Source: an uncultured Flavobacteriaceae bacterium
GTDB lineage: Bacteria; Bacteroidota; Bacteroidia; Flavobacteriales; Flavobacteriaceae
Reading direction: 5' to 3'
Assembly: GCA_947500445.1 (NCBI GenBank)
Contig: CANMSB010000014.1
Coordinates: 47,569-111,568, forward strand
Length of the DNA: 64,000 nt
Below the pieces are notes generated by a model. It ran no database searches, was not told the origin of the DNA, and saw only the letters and a list, made by a program, of their open reading frames with translations. Below are positions 49,668 to 58,759 of the stretch, one piece after another. A program made the translations under genes and the position numbers. Position 1 is the first letter of the stretch; each line of letters opens with the position of its first letter.

Positions 49668-51020
49668 TCAGCGTTTTTTTCTTTTATTGAAGTTCTTATC
49701 GCCCCTACTTTTCGGTTTTTTATATTTCGCTTTCAACTTGCGCCGATAGGAGCCGCCTTGGTTTTCTTTTTTGTTCTTTTCCGATTTTTCATGAAAACTT
49801 GGTCCGGGTCCATCATCACCCTGTCCTTTATGTGGGTTGTTCCGTTCTTTCCTATGGGGACGTTCTTCCCCGATCAGCTCGGAAGATATCGTCACTTCTT
49901 CCGGAAGTGGCACTATGGGCACGGAATAGCGCATTAAGGCCTCTATCTTTTCCTTATAAAACGCTTCTTTCTCCGTAAAGAACAAGATAGCGGTTCCCAG
50001 TTTGTCCGCTCTACCGGTCCGTCCGATCCGGTGCATATAATTTTCTGGGTAAGCAGGCGTGTCGAAATTGAAAACATGGGAAATGGCATCAAGATCCAGA
50101 CCTCGTGCCATCACATCGGTAGTCACCAATATTCGGTTTTTACCCTCATCGAACTGTTTTATGGAACGTATGCGATAATTCTGGGTCTTATTGGAATGAA
50201 TAACGGCTGCCTCTTCCCCGTAGCGCTCCTGAAGCCGCTCAAATACCATATCGGCCTTTTTTTTGTTCGCCGTAAACACCAATACTTTTCGATACTCCTC
50301 GGCATTGGACAGCAAATATTCCAATACGTTCATTTTCGTGTGGAAGTTTGGCACGGCATACCCTATCTGTGCAATTTGGTCCAACGGCGTTCCACTGACC
50401 GCGATGGAAATTTTATGCGCACCAACAAAAAAATCTTGAATCAAGGCATCGATATCATCCGTCATGGTTGCAGAAAACATAATGTTCTGCCTGCGATCGG
50501 GCAAGAGTTCAAAAATATTGATCAGCTGAAAACGAAACCCAAGATCGAGCATCACGTCTACCTCATCGATCACCAGTTTTTTTACGGTTTTCAATTGCAA
50601 GGCACGGCTCAGTACAAGATCATACAATCGGCCAGGGGTACCGACCACGATGTCCACCCCTTTTGCCAACGCTTCCTTTTGGGTGTTAATGTTCGTTCCC
50701 CCATATACACCCAGCACCTGAATACCCGAATATTGGCCAATCTTTTCGGTTTCCTGGACGACCTGCAATACCAGCTCGCGGGTCGGTACCAAAATAAGTA
50801 TTCTGGGATGTTTTTCTTTCGAGAAGGGCAATGCCTCCAACAAAGGCAACAGGTAGGCCATTGTTTTGCCCGTTCCCGTTTGTGCGATGGCGATAACATC
50901 CTTACCGGACATAATTACGGGAAACGCTTTCTCTTGAACCGGTGTCGGCTTTTCAAAACCGATATCCCCGATTGCCTTTCGCAAACTTTTATTGATTTTT
51001 AAATCCTCAAAACCACTCAT
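49668..51020 (-). CDS. DEAD-box RNA helicase
   Basis: A 450-residue RNA helicase. Q-motif and Walker A (FEKPTPVQEKAFPVI, AQTGTGKT), a DEAD-box variant DEVD (VIDEVDVMLDLGF), SAT (MFSATM) and motif VI HRIGRTGRADK are present. The C-terminal 70 residues are a basic, disordered tail (RRKLKAKYKKPKSRGDKNF) that probably binds RNA. The ATG at 51020 is preferred over one at 51071, since the added residues overlap a palindromic promoter region. Confidence 0.92.
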   Translation of the reverse strand: MSGFEDLKINKSLRKAIGDIGFEKPTPVQEKAFPVIMSGKDVIAIAQTGTGKTMAYLLPLLEALPFSKEKHPRILILVPTRELVLQVVQETEKIGQYSGIQVLGVYGGTNINTQKEALAKGVDIVVGTPGRLYDLVLSRALQLKTVKKLVIDEVDVMLDLGFRFQLINIFELLPDRRQNIMFSATMTDDIDALIQDFFVGAHKISIAVSGTPLDQIAQIGYAVPNFHTKMNVLEYLLSNAEEYRKVLVFTANKKKADMVFERLQERYGEEAAVIHSNKTQNYRIRSIKQFDEGKNRILVTTDVMARGLDLDAISHVFNFDTPAYPENYMHRIGRTGRADKLGTAILFFTEKEAFYKEKIEALMRYSVPIVPLPEEVTISSELIGEERPHRKERNNPHKGQGDDGPGPSFHEKSEKNKKENQGGSYRRKLKAKYKKPKSRGDKNFNKRKKR

Positions 51021-51036
51021 CGTATTCGGTATGTAG

Positions 51037-51060
51037 TACCATTTTAAAACTAAAATGGTA
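51037..51060. promoter_or_regulatory. Palindrome upstream of the DEAD-box helicase
   Basis: TACCATTTTA-AAAC-TAAAATGGTA is a perfect 10-bp inverted repeat, 17 bases before the helicase ATG. It could be an operator or a 5' leader hairpin, or a relic of the MITE-like ends. Confidence 0.4.
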
Positions 51061-51268
51061 TTCGTTGACACAAAGCTACACTAATCATCGGAAAAGCTTT
51101 TAAAAATGCGGTTTCAATAAAGTTGATCAGTACTTTGCCCAATATCTGTAACCATCCTCTTAAGTAGCGTTGAGTGCAAAAGGCTACCCCCCCCTAATCC
51201 GATTAAGGAACCGTTAGACCCATCGATCAAATTTCATTTTTCCTATCTTTAAACACAAAGCGTACAGT

Positions 51269-52312
51269 TTGAAAGAAATTAAACGGCACGGTGTCCCGGA
51301 GTTCAAGGAAAGGATAGGGCTTCCCTCGGAGAACACTCCTTATACCATTTCTGGTGTTAAATTACGCAAATAAAAACCAGGGATTTTTTGGATAGGCAAA
51401 AAAGAAAATCCAAGCATAGCCGTAGCTATGCTTGTTTTTTATTTTGAAGCATACACGGAAAAGAACAATTTTTAATGGGTAATTTAACACCAGAAATGGT
51501 ATTGCTTTCTTAAAACCTTTGATAACGATGCGCAGCATCCTGAAGAACCTTACCGTACGGAAACCTTTGGCATAGGCTACCTACAAAAGGGACAGTTATT
51601 TTTGAGTACCGGCCTAATGAACCATACCGTTTCGGGCCCTGCCCTGATTGCGATGGGTCCCAATGTAATACGCAAATGGACCCGAACGTACCGAACGATT
51701 GCCGAACGGACCGTATTTTTTAACAAGGAATTTTTGGTCGGTCCTTTCTCCAATGGCGGTATATTGAACAACGTTCCCTATTTTGAGCAGGCCGACCTAC
51801 ACGTATTCGAACTTAAGGAAGCCGATACTACTTGTATTGATTCCATTTTTGAACGCCTGAGATTTTTTATCGATTCAAGTTACCGCAATAAAGATAACTT
51901 TGTGCGGCAGCAAATTGCCATTTTACTTTATATGTTGGATGAATTGTATACCGTAAAAAACAATAATCCTAAAAATAATGCCCATCCCGTTTCGGTTTTA
52001 GACCAATTCAAGGCCTTGGCCGCCGATAACATTAAAACCCATAGAACGGTACAATTTTATGCCGATACCCTGTTCGTTACCGGCAAACACCTTTCCGCGC
52101 TTGCTAAAAAACATATTGGAACAACGGCAAGCCAGTTTCTCCATGACCTGTTGATCTTAGAAGCAAAAATTTTACTTCAAAATTCGGACAATACCGTATC
52201 GGGTATTGCCTATGAACTCAATTTTCCAGACCCTTCTACATTTGGGAAGTATTTTAAAAAGTATACCGGACGCACCCCGGCAGCGTATAGAACCGAAATT
52301 TTGACTACCTAA
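51269..52312 (+). pseudogene. AraC-family regulator gene split by a MITE-like element
   Basis: The N-terminal part (TTG 51269: MKEIKRHGVPEFKERIGLPS, ending SENTPY) runs into the element at 51344 and meets a stop inside it. The frame resumes at 51503 (FLKTFDNDAQHPEEPYRTET) and continues through the C-terminal HTH (SGIAYELNFPDPSTFGKYFKKYTGRTP) to 52312. Removal of 159 bp joins both parts in frame. Without it, only a 236-residue fragment from TTG 51602 could be made. The intact gene would encode an AraC regulator of about 294 residues. The missing N-terminus is probably sensing or dimerising. Confidence 0.85.
51344..51500. mobile_element. MITE-like element, copy B (157 bp), inserted in araC
   Basis: A non-coding 157-bp element with perfect terminal inverted repeats (22 bp within the element, 24 bp counting the flanking AT; ACCATTTCTGGTGTTAAATT and its complement) flanked by AT duplications (51342-51343, 51501-51502). 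A perfect inner stem CAAGCATAGC-CGTA-GCTATGCTTG lies at 51411-51434. It is about 78% identical to copy A at 26724 without gaps. It has no transposase, so a trans-acting enzyme would be needed. Confidence 0.85.
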
Positions 52313-52538
52313 ACCGAGTTATTGACCTGTTTCGGCCAAACAGTAGCCATTACCTTTGACTTGTAAAGCCAAATAGCGCTTTGATGCGGTTCGGAAATAG
52401 GCATCTCGTATAAGTAATGGAGATAGTCAGAAAAGTCACTGTACAACCAGATCTTATAACGTGGACCATTTTTGAAGCGGCACATTATTTTTTGAAATAA
52501 GAAAAGCATATAAAAACAATTACAATAAACAGACTAAC

Positions 52539-53511
52539 ATGAAACGGTCACTTTTAAAAAATTTACTATTTCTTCTTCTTTTAGGCATAAACTGTATCGC
52601 AGTTGGAGCACAGGATACGCAACAATTGCCCGAAACCTCATATGGTCCCGCCATCGACCCTGCAAAGGGATATTTGGTAGCGGAAATCGATGAGCGGTTG
52701 TATTGGGTGACCGACGGTCTATACAACGCCATGTTTCTGGTGTACGATGAAGGTGTTATTGCTGTTGATGCTCCCCCGACCATAGGGGAGAACTATTTGA
52801 AGGCGATTGCGGAAGTAACCGAAAAGCCCGTCACCCATTTGGTCTACAGCCATTCCCATACCGACCACATCGGTGCTGCCGGTCTGTTTCCGAAAGGAAT
52901 CGAAATTGTGGCACATGAAGATACCAAAGCTATTTTGGAGCGTAGAAAAGATCCAAGAATACCCATACCGACCAAAGTATTTGAAAAGAACCATGAAATA
53001 GTGCTTGGCGATCAATTGCTTCACCTAACGTATCATGGTAAAAACCATATGGAAGGGAATATTTTCATACATGCACCAAAACAAAAGGTATTGATGTTGG
53101 TCGATGTTATCTTTCCGGGATGGGCACCCTTTAAAAATCTTGGTATTGCCGAAGACGTTCCGGGGGTATATGGAGGCCCATGATATTGCCTTGGACTACG
53201 ATTTTGAAACCTTTATTGCGGGCCATGTGACCCGTTTGGGAAACCGCGCCGATGTAGAAGTTTCCAAAGCGTTTGTTACCGATTTGAAAGAAACGGCACA
53301 GCAGGCTTTTGGAAAAGTAGATTTTATGAAAAGTGCCCAAGAGACCGGTTTTGAGGACAAATAGAAAATGTACAATACCTATTTTGAAAAGGTGGTCGAT
53401 GTCGCAACGGCCGAAATGAAGAAAAAATGGGACGGTAAACTCGGTGGTATCGATACCTATCTCCAGGACGATGTTTGGGCCATGTGCGAAAGTTTAAGTG
53501 TCGATTTCTAA
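52539..53511 (+). pseudogene. Metallo-beta-lactamase-fold hydrolase pseudogene
   Basis: An exported MBL-fold enzyme (signal peptide ending VGAQ; metal motif SHSHTDHIG, second site NHMEGN, DVIFPGW). The frame breaks at a G5 run (53162-53166): dropping one G rejoins DVPG to YMEAHDIALDYDFETFIAGH. A TAG at 53362 then interrupts again before a further 47 residues (MYNTYFEKVVDVATAEMKKK...) that fit the family's end. Two lesions argue for a pseudogene; the G run alone could be a sequencing error. Confidence 0.75.
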
Positions 53512-53550
53512 AACAAAATTCAATGCGAATTCATATAAAAACAGGGAAAA

Positions 53551-54006
53551 ATGAACAGCCTATTCAAAACATTGGCACTTATCGGCAATGCCGCTTTTAG
53601 CGGGGCCTTTCTTTTCGTTGCGGTAGCGATCGTACCTTTTTGGAAAACCCTGTCAGATACTGACCTTAACAGTTGGTTCGATACCTTTTTTTGGCGCTTT
53701 CCAACGATAATGATTCCTTTGAACCTTATTGCCTTTATAGCGATTGCCAGTGGTTTCTTTTACACTCGGAAAGAAGAAGGAGCCCTTCGGAAAAAATGGC
53801 TAGGTGCCCTGGCATGTATTTTTTTATGTTCGATTACCTATCCTATATTTTTCGACGGTTCCAATCAGGTACTTAGTGGAGCGGTGACCCCTGCAAAAAG
53901 TAATGCCAGTACTTTGGATGGCTGGGGCAATTGGCATCTTTTAAGAACGTCACTCTCCTTATTAAGCTTGGGTATCGTAGCCACCATACCGACTCCGAAT
54001 ACCTAA
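53551..54006 (+). CDS. DUF1772-like four-helix membrane protein
   Basis: A 151-residue membrane protein with four hydrophobic helices. The pattern GNAAFSGAFLFVAVAIVPFW, FFWRFPTIMIPLNLI and WGNWHLLRTSLSLLSL is that of the DUF1772 family, whose eukaryotic members include anthrone oxygenases; bacterial roles are unknown. It follows the MBL pseudogene by 39 bp. Confidence 0.7.
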   Translation: MNSLFKTLALIGNAAFSGAFLFVAVAIVPFWKTLSDTDLNSWFDTFFWRFPTIMIPLNLIAFIAIASGFFYTRKEEGALRKKWLGALACIFLCSITYPIFFDGSNQVLSGAVTPAKSNASTLDGWGNWHLLRTSLSLLSLGIVATIPTPNT

Positions 54007-54073
54007 GACCGTAAACTGAATAGTGATATATCCCGGCTTATCCAAACGATGTGGCATGTCACTTCAGAAGGGG

Positions 54074-56623
54074 CTAACGCAATGTTTTTCTTAAAACCGC
54101 AAGTGGCGGACTTTTCAACACACTTCTGTTATTGAAAAGACCGATACCCATTACCAACAAGGTAATGATGGGGACTACGAGCACAAAAGGAACCCATGAT
54201 GGGTGAAATTCGGTTTTAAAAACGAACATTGCCAAAATGGCGCTACCAAAAAAGGACAAAAGAACCCCGATACCACTTCCTAAAATACCCAAATAAAAGT
54301 ACTCCAAAGCGGTAATGCGCCGTATTTGAACGGATTTTGCCCCTAAGGTGCGCAGCAAAACGTTTTCCCGAATACGTTGGTACTTGCTGTTACGAACGGA
54401 GCCCATCAGCACTATAATTCCGGTAAGAATACTGAAAAATGCCATAAAATTGATGACCCACGCGATTTTATCCAAAATTTCCTGAACTACCGTCAACAAC
54501 TGCCGTATATCGATAATGGAAACGGTAGGGAAACGTTTTACCAAATCGCGCTGCAATCTCGCCGAAGCTTTTTCATCCTCAACGTTGGTACTCATCACGT
54601 GGAACTGCGGTGCATTCTCCAATACCCCGGTTGGGAACACCACCGAAAAATTCATTTGCATCCGGCCCCAATCGACAGCTCTGGTATTGGCTACTACGGT
54701 AGCCATCAACACCCCTTGCACATTAAAAACCAAGGTGTCGCCTATCACTACCTGAGCATCTTTGGCCACGTTATCCGACAAGGAAATGGGAATCGCACCG
54801 CTCGGGTCGAACGTGGGGTTCCATTGCCCCGAGGCCAAGTTTTCCGAAGCCGTTAGGGAATCCCTATAAGTGGTTCTAAATTCATGGTTCAATATCCATC
54901 GGTTTATCGTGGCCGTGGTATCCGCCCGGATATCGTTTACGGACCGCCCCTTTATCCGTTGCATTCGCATGGTTACGATAGGTACGTTATCGATAACCGG
55001 CAATCCGTTTTTACGGATACCTTCGGCAACCGCCTCCGTCTGATCGGTCTGTATATCCATCAATATGAGATTGGGAGCACCGGTACCGGCTTTTAAGGAC
55101 GTTCGCTCTTTTAAGATATCCCTTGTAAAATACAGGGTGCTGATTAAAAAGCTGCCCACACCTATAGCCAACAATAATACAAGGGTCTGGTTATTAGGGC
55201 GATACAGATTCAGTAAACTTTGCCGTGCCGTAAACCCCCATGACATTGGAAAGTACCGTTTGATAAGGCGCATAAACAGCAGACCGACCGCTGCCAATAA
55301 TACAAAAACGATGACCACCCCAAAAACGAAGGCCAAGGCAAAAGCGGCGTTTCTCAAAATCCAAAAGGAAAACCCAAATAGGAAAAGTAGCACCACGCCC
55401 ATTACAAAGGCCGTTAGCCTCCTTTTTTTCGGAGCTTCGTCCTCCTGAATACGCAACGCTTGCAAAGGAGAAATGTACCAAGTTCCCAAAAGCGGCGATA
55501 AGGCAAAAAGCACGGACATGACCAACCCTAACACCGGCCCCATTAACAAAGGGGTTATGGACCAGGATACTTCAAGTGCAATAGGAAGAAAATCTTTAAG
55601 CATCCATGGGAAAAGTTGTTGTAGCCCAAGCCCCATACCGGTACCGATAAGGCCACCCAACAACCCAACGCCCATAATTTGATAGAGAAAAATCAAAAAT
55701 GTTTGTTTTCGAGTGGCGCCCAAACATTTTAGTACGGCAAGCGAAGAGCGTTTTTCCTTAATGTAGAGGTGTACCGAACTGGCAATACCGATACAACCCA
55801 ATAACAGCGCGATAAACGCGGTCAAATTTAAAAACTTACCAAAATTGTTGTAACGCCTTCCCAAACGCCTACCCGTAGATTCATGGGTATCCAAATCGGC
55901 ATTTTCAACATCTAAAATGGGATCTAATCCTTCGGCCAAAGCGGTATAGTCCGGTTCAGGATCCGCAACAAAATAGTACTTGTACTCTACCCTACTTCCG
56001 GTTTGTACCAGTCCTGTTCCGGCGATATGCCGATACGGGATGTATATCGGAGGTGCGACGGAAGTGGAGATTCCCGTACTCCCGGGACCGGAAATAATAG
56101 CACCCGAGATGGGCAACGTCAGATTTCCGATGGATATGGAGTCCCCTGCCTTTAAGTTATACTGGAGCATTAGCGTGGCATCTACCAGCGCGCCCCCCTC
56201 GCCCTGATAATCGATAGCTGCTGAAGGAGGCTCGGTCTCCAGTACTCCATAAAAAGGGTACCCTCCCTCGATACCCCGAACGAAGCCGAGTTTAGCGGCA
56301 TTCCTTTTCGGGAAGGCCACCATGGAGGGAAAATTAATTTCAGAGGCGTTCTCACCTCCCAAGGAATCCATCACCTTTTGCACCCTAGGCGTGGGCGGCT
56401 GCTTGCTAAGGATAATAAAGTCGGAACCCATTAGGGATTTCGACTGCAATCTAAAATTCTCTTTTAAGTTATCCCCGAACGATTGTATGGAGACCAATGC
56501 CGTGATGCCCAAAACAATGGACGCCATAAACAATAACAACCGTTTTATACTGGCACGGCCATCACGCCAAGCCATCTTCAAGAGCCATCGCGCACCTACC
56601 GATCTTGTTCGAGGCGTATCCAC
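54074..56623 (-). CDS. ABC transporter permease, YbbP/FtsX type
   Basis: An 849-residue permease with two FtsX-like modules: membrane helix 1 near 25-45, a periplasmic domain, three helices (about 265-380), then a second half with SIQSFGD-like folds and C-terminal helices (ILTGIIVLMGSVRNSKYQRI, VLLRTLGAKSVQIRRIT). Such proteins move lipids or lipoproteins or regulate envelope enzymes. The start is GTG overlapping the stop of the ATPase gene by one base (TAGTG). Confidence 0.88.
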   Translation of the reverse strand: MDTPRTRSVGARWLLKMAWRDGRASIKRLLLFMASIVLGITALVSIQSFGDNLKENFRLQSKSLMGSDFIILSKQPPTPRVQKVMDSLGGENASEINFPSMVAFPKRNAAKLGFVRGIEGGYPFYGVLETEPPSAAIDYQGEGGALVDATLMLQYNLKAGDSISIGNLTLPISGAIISGPGSTGISTSVAPPIYIPYRHIAGTGLVQTGSRVEYKYYFVADPEPDYTALAEGLDPILDVENADLDTHESTGRRLGRRYNNFGKFLNLTAFIALLLGCIGIASSVHLYIKEKRSSLAVLKCLGATRKQTFLIFLYQIMGVGLLGGLIGTGMGLGLQQLFPWMLKDFLPIALEVSWSITPLLMGPVLGLVMSVLFALSPLLGTWYISPLQALRIQEDEAPKKRRLTAFVMGVVLLFLFGFSFWILRNAAFALAFVFGVVIVFVLLAAVGLLFMRLIKRYFPMSWGFTARQSLLNLYRPNNQTLVLLLAIGVGSFLISTLYFTRDILKERTSLKAGTGAPNLILMDIQTDQTEAVAEGIRKNGLPVIDNVPIVTMRMQRIKGRSVNDIRADTTATINRWILNHEFRTTYRDSLTASENLASGQWNPTFDPSGAIPISLSDNVAKDAQVVIGDTLVFNVQGVLMATVVANTRAVDWGRMQMNFSVVFPTGVLENAPQFHVMSTNVEDEKASARLQRDLVKRFPTVSIIDIRQLLTVVQEILDKIAWVINFMAFFSILTGIIVLMGSVRNSKYQRIRENVLLRTLGAKSVQIRRITALEYFYLGILGSGIGVLLSFFGSAILAMFVFKTEFHPSWVPFVLVVPIITLLVMGIGLFNNRSVLKSPPLAVLRKTLR

Positions 56624-57342
56624 TAGACTTCGGGAGTTAGGTGGCCCTCGACCATTTTACCCCCTTTCAAACGGAGTACATGTTGTGTGCGTTGCGCCAG
56701 TTCCAAATCATGGGTTACGATAACCAAAGTGGTACCGGCCTCTTTGTTCAGATCGAACAACAAACGAATGACCTTTTCACCGGTTTCTTCGTCAAGGTTG
56801 CCCGTGGGCTCATCCGCAAAAAGGATCTGCGGACGATTGGAAAAAGCCCTGGCTAAAGCGACACGCTGCTGCTCACCTCCAGATAACTGTGATGGATAAT
56901 GGTCGTGCCTATCTTCCAGTCCTACCTTTCCCAAAAGGGTCTTCCCTATCTTCATGGGATTTGCAACTCCCTGCAATTCTAAGGGAACAACAACATTTTC
57001 CAATGCGGTGAGCGTAGGGAGCAATTGAAAATTTTGAAAAATAAAGCCGACCTTTTTATTGCGGAGTACCGCTCTTTCATCCTCGGTCAACGATTGAATT
57101 TCGGAACCGCATAGCGTAATGGTGCCCATATCGGGCCGATCCAGACCGGCACACAGTCCGAGTAAGGTAGTTTTTCCGCTACCGGACGGCCCTACTATCG
57201 AAAAAGTTGCCCCTTGCTCGATACTGAACGAAACATCCTCTAAAACCGTTAATTCTTTTGTTCCGCTGGAATAGGTTTTTCCAAGCTTGTGAACGTTTAA
57301 TATCTTTGCTGCCATACCATGCGCCATCATTGCTTTTTTCAA
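56623..57342 (-). CDS. ABC transporter ATP-binding protein, YbbA/LolD type
   Basis: A 239-residue ATPase: Walker A GPSGSGKTT, Q-loop FIFQNFQLLP, signature LSGGEQQRVALARA, Walker B ILFADEPTGNLD, H-loop VTHDLE. It pairs with the adjacent FtsX-type permease. tesA starts 47 bp away in the opposite direction, the same neighbourhood as ybbA-ybbP-tesA in E. coli. Initiation could be ATG 57342 or 57315. Confidence 0.92.
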   Translation of the reverse strand: MKKAMMAHGMAAKILNVHKLGKTYSSGTKELTVLEDVSFSIEQGATFSIVGPSGSGKTTLLGLCAGLDRPDMGTITLCGSEIQSLTEDERAVLRNKKVGFIFQNFQLLPTLTALENVVVPLELQGVANPMKIGKTLLGKVGLEDRHDHYPSQLSGGEQQRVALARAFSNRPQILFADEPTGNLDEETGEKVIRLLFDLNKEAGTTLVIVTHDLELAQRTQHVLRLKGGKMVEGHLTPEV

Positions 57343-57389
57343 GAGTCCGAAAAGTAGTAAAATGATTTCGTTTTAATGAACTCCTATCG

Positions 57390-58079
57390 ATGAACACCTT
57401 CTTAAAGTTTCGTTATTTTTTAGTAGTACTATTTTGTTTTTCCTGTGGAGAAAAGCAAAAGACCCCAGAAGCACCGAACGTTACGCCTGAAAAGCAAGTG
57501 AGTACGAAAAAAAAAGCGGATCGGGGGAATAGGGTGATTCTCTTTTTTGGGAATAGCCTTACCGCGGGCTACGGATTGGATACGGAAGAGTCGTTTCCCG
57601 CGCTGATACAAAAACGTATCGACTCCCTAAAACTGCCGTATACCGCAATCAATTCGGGATTGAGTGGTGAAACCACGACTAGCGGACTGAATCGATTGCA
57701 ATGGGTGCTCAACCAAAAGGTAGATATATTCGTGTTGGAACTTGGGGCCAATGACGGGCTTCGCGGTATTCCCCTGAAGGAAACGCGAAAAAATTTACAA
57801 ACGATAATCGATCAGGTACTGGAAAAAAATCCCGAAACTCGATTGGTTCTCGCGGGAATGCAGATACCACCAAACATGGGACAGGCATATACCAAAGAGT
57901 TCAAATCTATTTTTCCCGATCTCGCCAAAAAAAATGGACTTCCCTTGATACCCTTTCTATTGGACGGTGTTGCGGGAAATCCGGACCTTAACCTTCCGGA
58001 CGGTATACATCCTACGGCAGAGGGCCAATTGATCGTTAGGGAGAATGTGTGGAGCGTTTTAAAGACACTGCTCGAATAA
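57390..58079 (+). CDS. tesA: SGNH-family arylesterase/thioesterase I
   Basis: A 229-residue lipoprotein (VVLFCFSCGE) with an SGNH hydrolase fold. Blocks I-V: FFGNSLTAGYG (catalytic Ser), NSGLSGETT, ELGANDGLRG and DGIHPTAEG (Asp-His). TesA-like enzymes cleave acyl thioesters and lysophospholipids in the periplasm. It is divergent from the ybbA-like gene. Confidence 0.92.
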   Translation: MNTFLKFRYFLVVLFCFSCGEKQKTPEAPNVTPEKQVSTKKKADRGNRVILFFGNSLTAGYGLDTEESFPALIQKRIDSLKLPYTAINSGLSGETTTSGLNRLQWVLNQKVDIFVLELGANDGLRGIPLKETRKNLQTIIDQVLEKNPETRLVLAGMQIPPNMGQAYTKEFKSIFPDLAKKNGLPLIPFLLDGVAGNPDLNLPDGIHPTAEGQLIVRENVWSVLKTLLE

Positions 58080-58212
58080 CAGGATCAAAAATGTAGGTCA
58101 CGCCAGTAATCGGACAGGCGTTACAAAACGGATGTTAATCATCCAGTGCTTAGAAGTTGTTTTCATTTTTTTAGAAATCAAAGTGGTTTATTAAAATGGC
58201 TGGGGGAACTGA

Positions 58213-58455
58213 TTAAGCCATTTTAGCACGATTTCTTTTGGTACTAAAAGAAAGCGCTTTTTTCACTTGTGAGTTACTTCTTCTATACAAACGCGCTACA
58301 TCGTTGGCAGCGTCAAACGTAATTTCTTGCTTTACTTCGATTTGTTCCACTATGGTCATTTCAACCGTTTCGACCTTTACTTCTTGTACCCTTTCTTTGG
58401 CTTGGGCCGATACTCCGATAAAAAGAACTAAGATGATGGTTGCGATGGTTTTCAT
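58213..58455 (-). CDS. Small secreted protein with basic conserved C-terminus, paralogue 2
   Basis: An 80-residue exported protein: signal peptide MKTIATIILVLFIGVSAQA, a glutamate/valine-rich middle and C-terminus ARLYRRSNSQVKKALSFSTK then RNRAKMA, nearly identical to the end of the protein at 48674. The 3' coding DNA is also strongly conserved (GCCATTTTAGCACG on the plus strand). Its upstream element (58528) is shared too. Unknown family. Confidence 0.75.
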   Translation of the reverse strand: MKTIATIILVLFIGVSAQAKERVQEVKVETVEMTIVEQIEVKQEITFDAANDVARLYRRSNSQVKKALSFSTKRNRAKMA

Positions 58456-58527
58456 GACTTGCGTTTTGTTATAATTATAACTCTGGCAAGCGTATTTCAG
58501 GGGGTGGTAAATCGTTCAAAACCACCC

Positions 58528-58559
58528 ATTTTTCGGTAAGTGACAAAAGTTCGGACAAA
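58528..58559 (-). promoter_or_regulatory. Shared upstream element of the small secreted protein genes, copy 2
   Basis: The core CGGTAAGTGACAAAAGTT matches 49002-49033 with three mismatches in 32 bases, at the same distance and orientation relative to the start codon. Confidence 0.6.
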
Positions 58560-58621
58560 GCGTTAAAAAGTATCGGTGTAATGATTTTATGTCGATTACC
58601 GCTTATCGAAAGAAGGTGCAG

Positions 58622-58657
58622 TTCAACCCGGTTTATTCATTAGAAATTCGTAATGAG
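58622..58657 (+). repeat. Half copy of inverted-repeat family 2
   Basis: ACCCGGTTTATTCATTAGAA plus TTCGTAATGAG follows, closely matching the minus strand of the right arm at 38815-38852 (about five mismatches in 35). The other arm is absent. Confidence 0.55.
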
Positions 58658-58759
58658 AATGGAAAATCCGGTAAAAATGGGGGTTTACGGAAAAAAACTT
58701 GAGGGGAAGCGGGTTTCAATCGGTTCAACCCTTTTATTTGATGTAAACAATTCAAACTA

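Noticed and set aside
52309..52509. 66-codon minus-strand frame after araC
   Set aside because: It has some aromatic residues, but overlaps the end of araC, shows no signal or family motif, and I could not support it.
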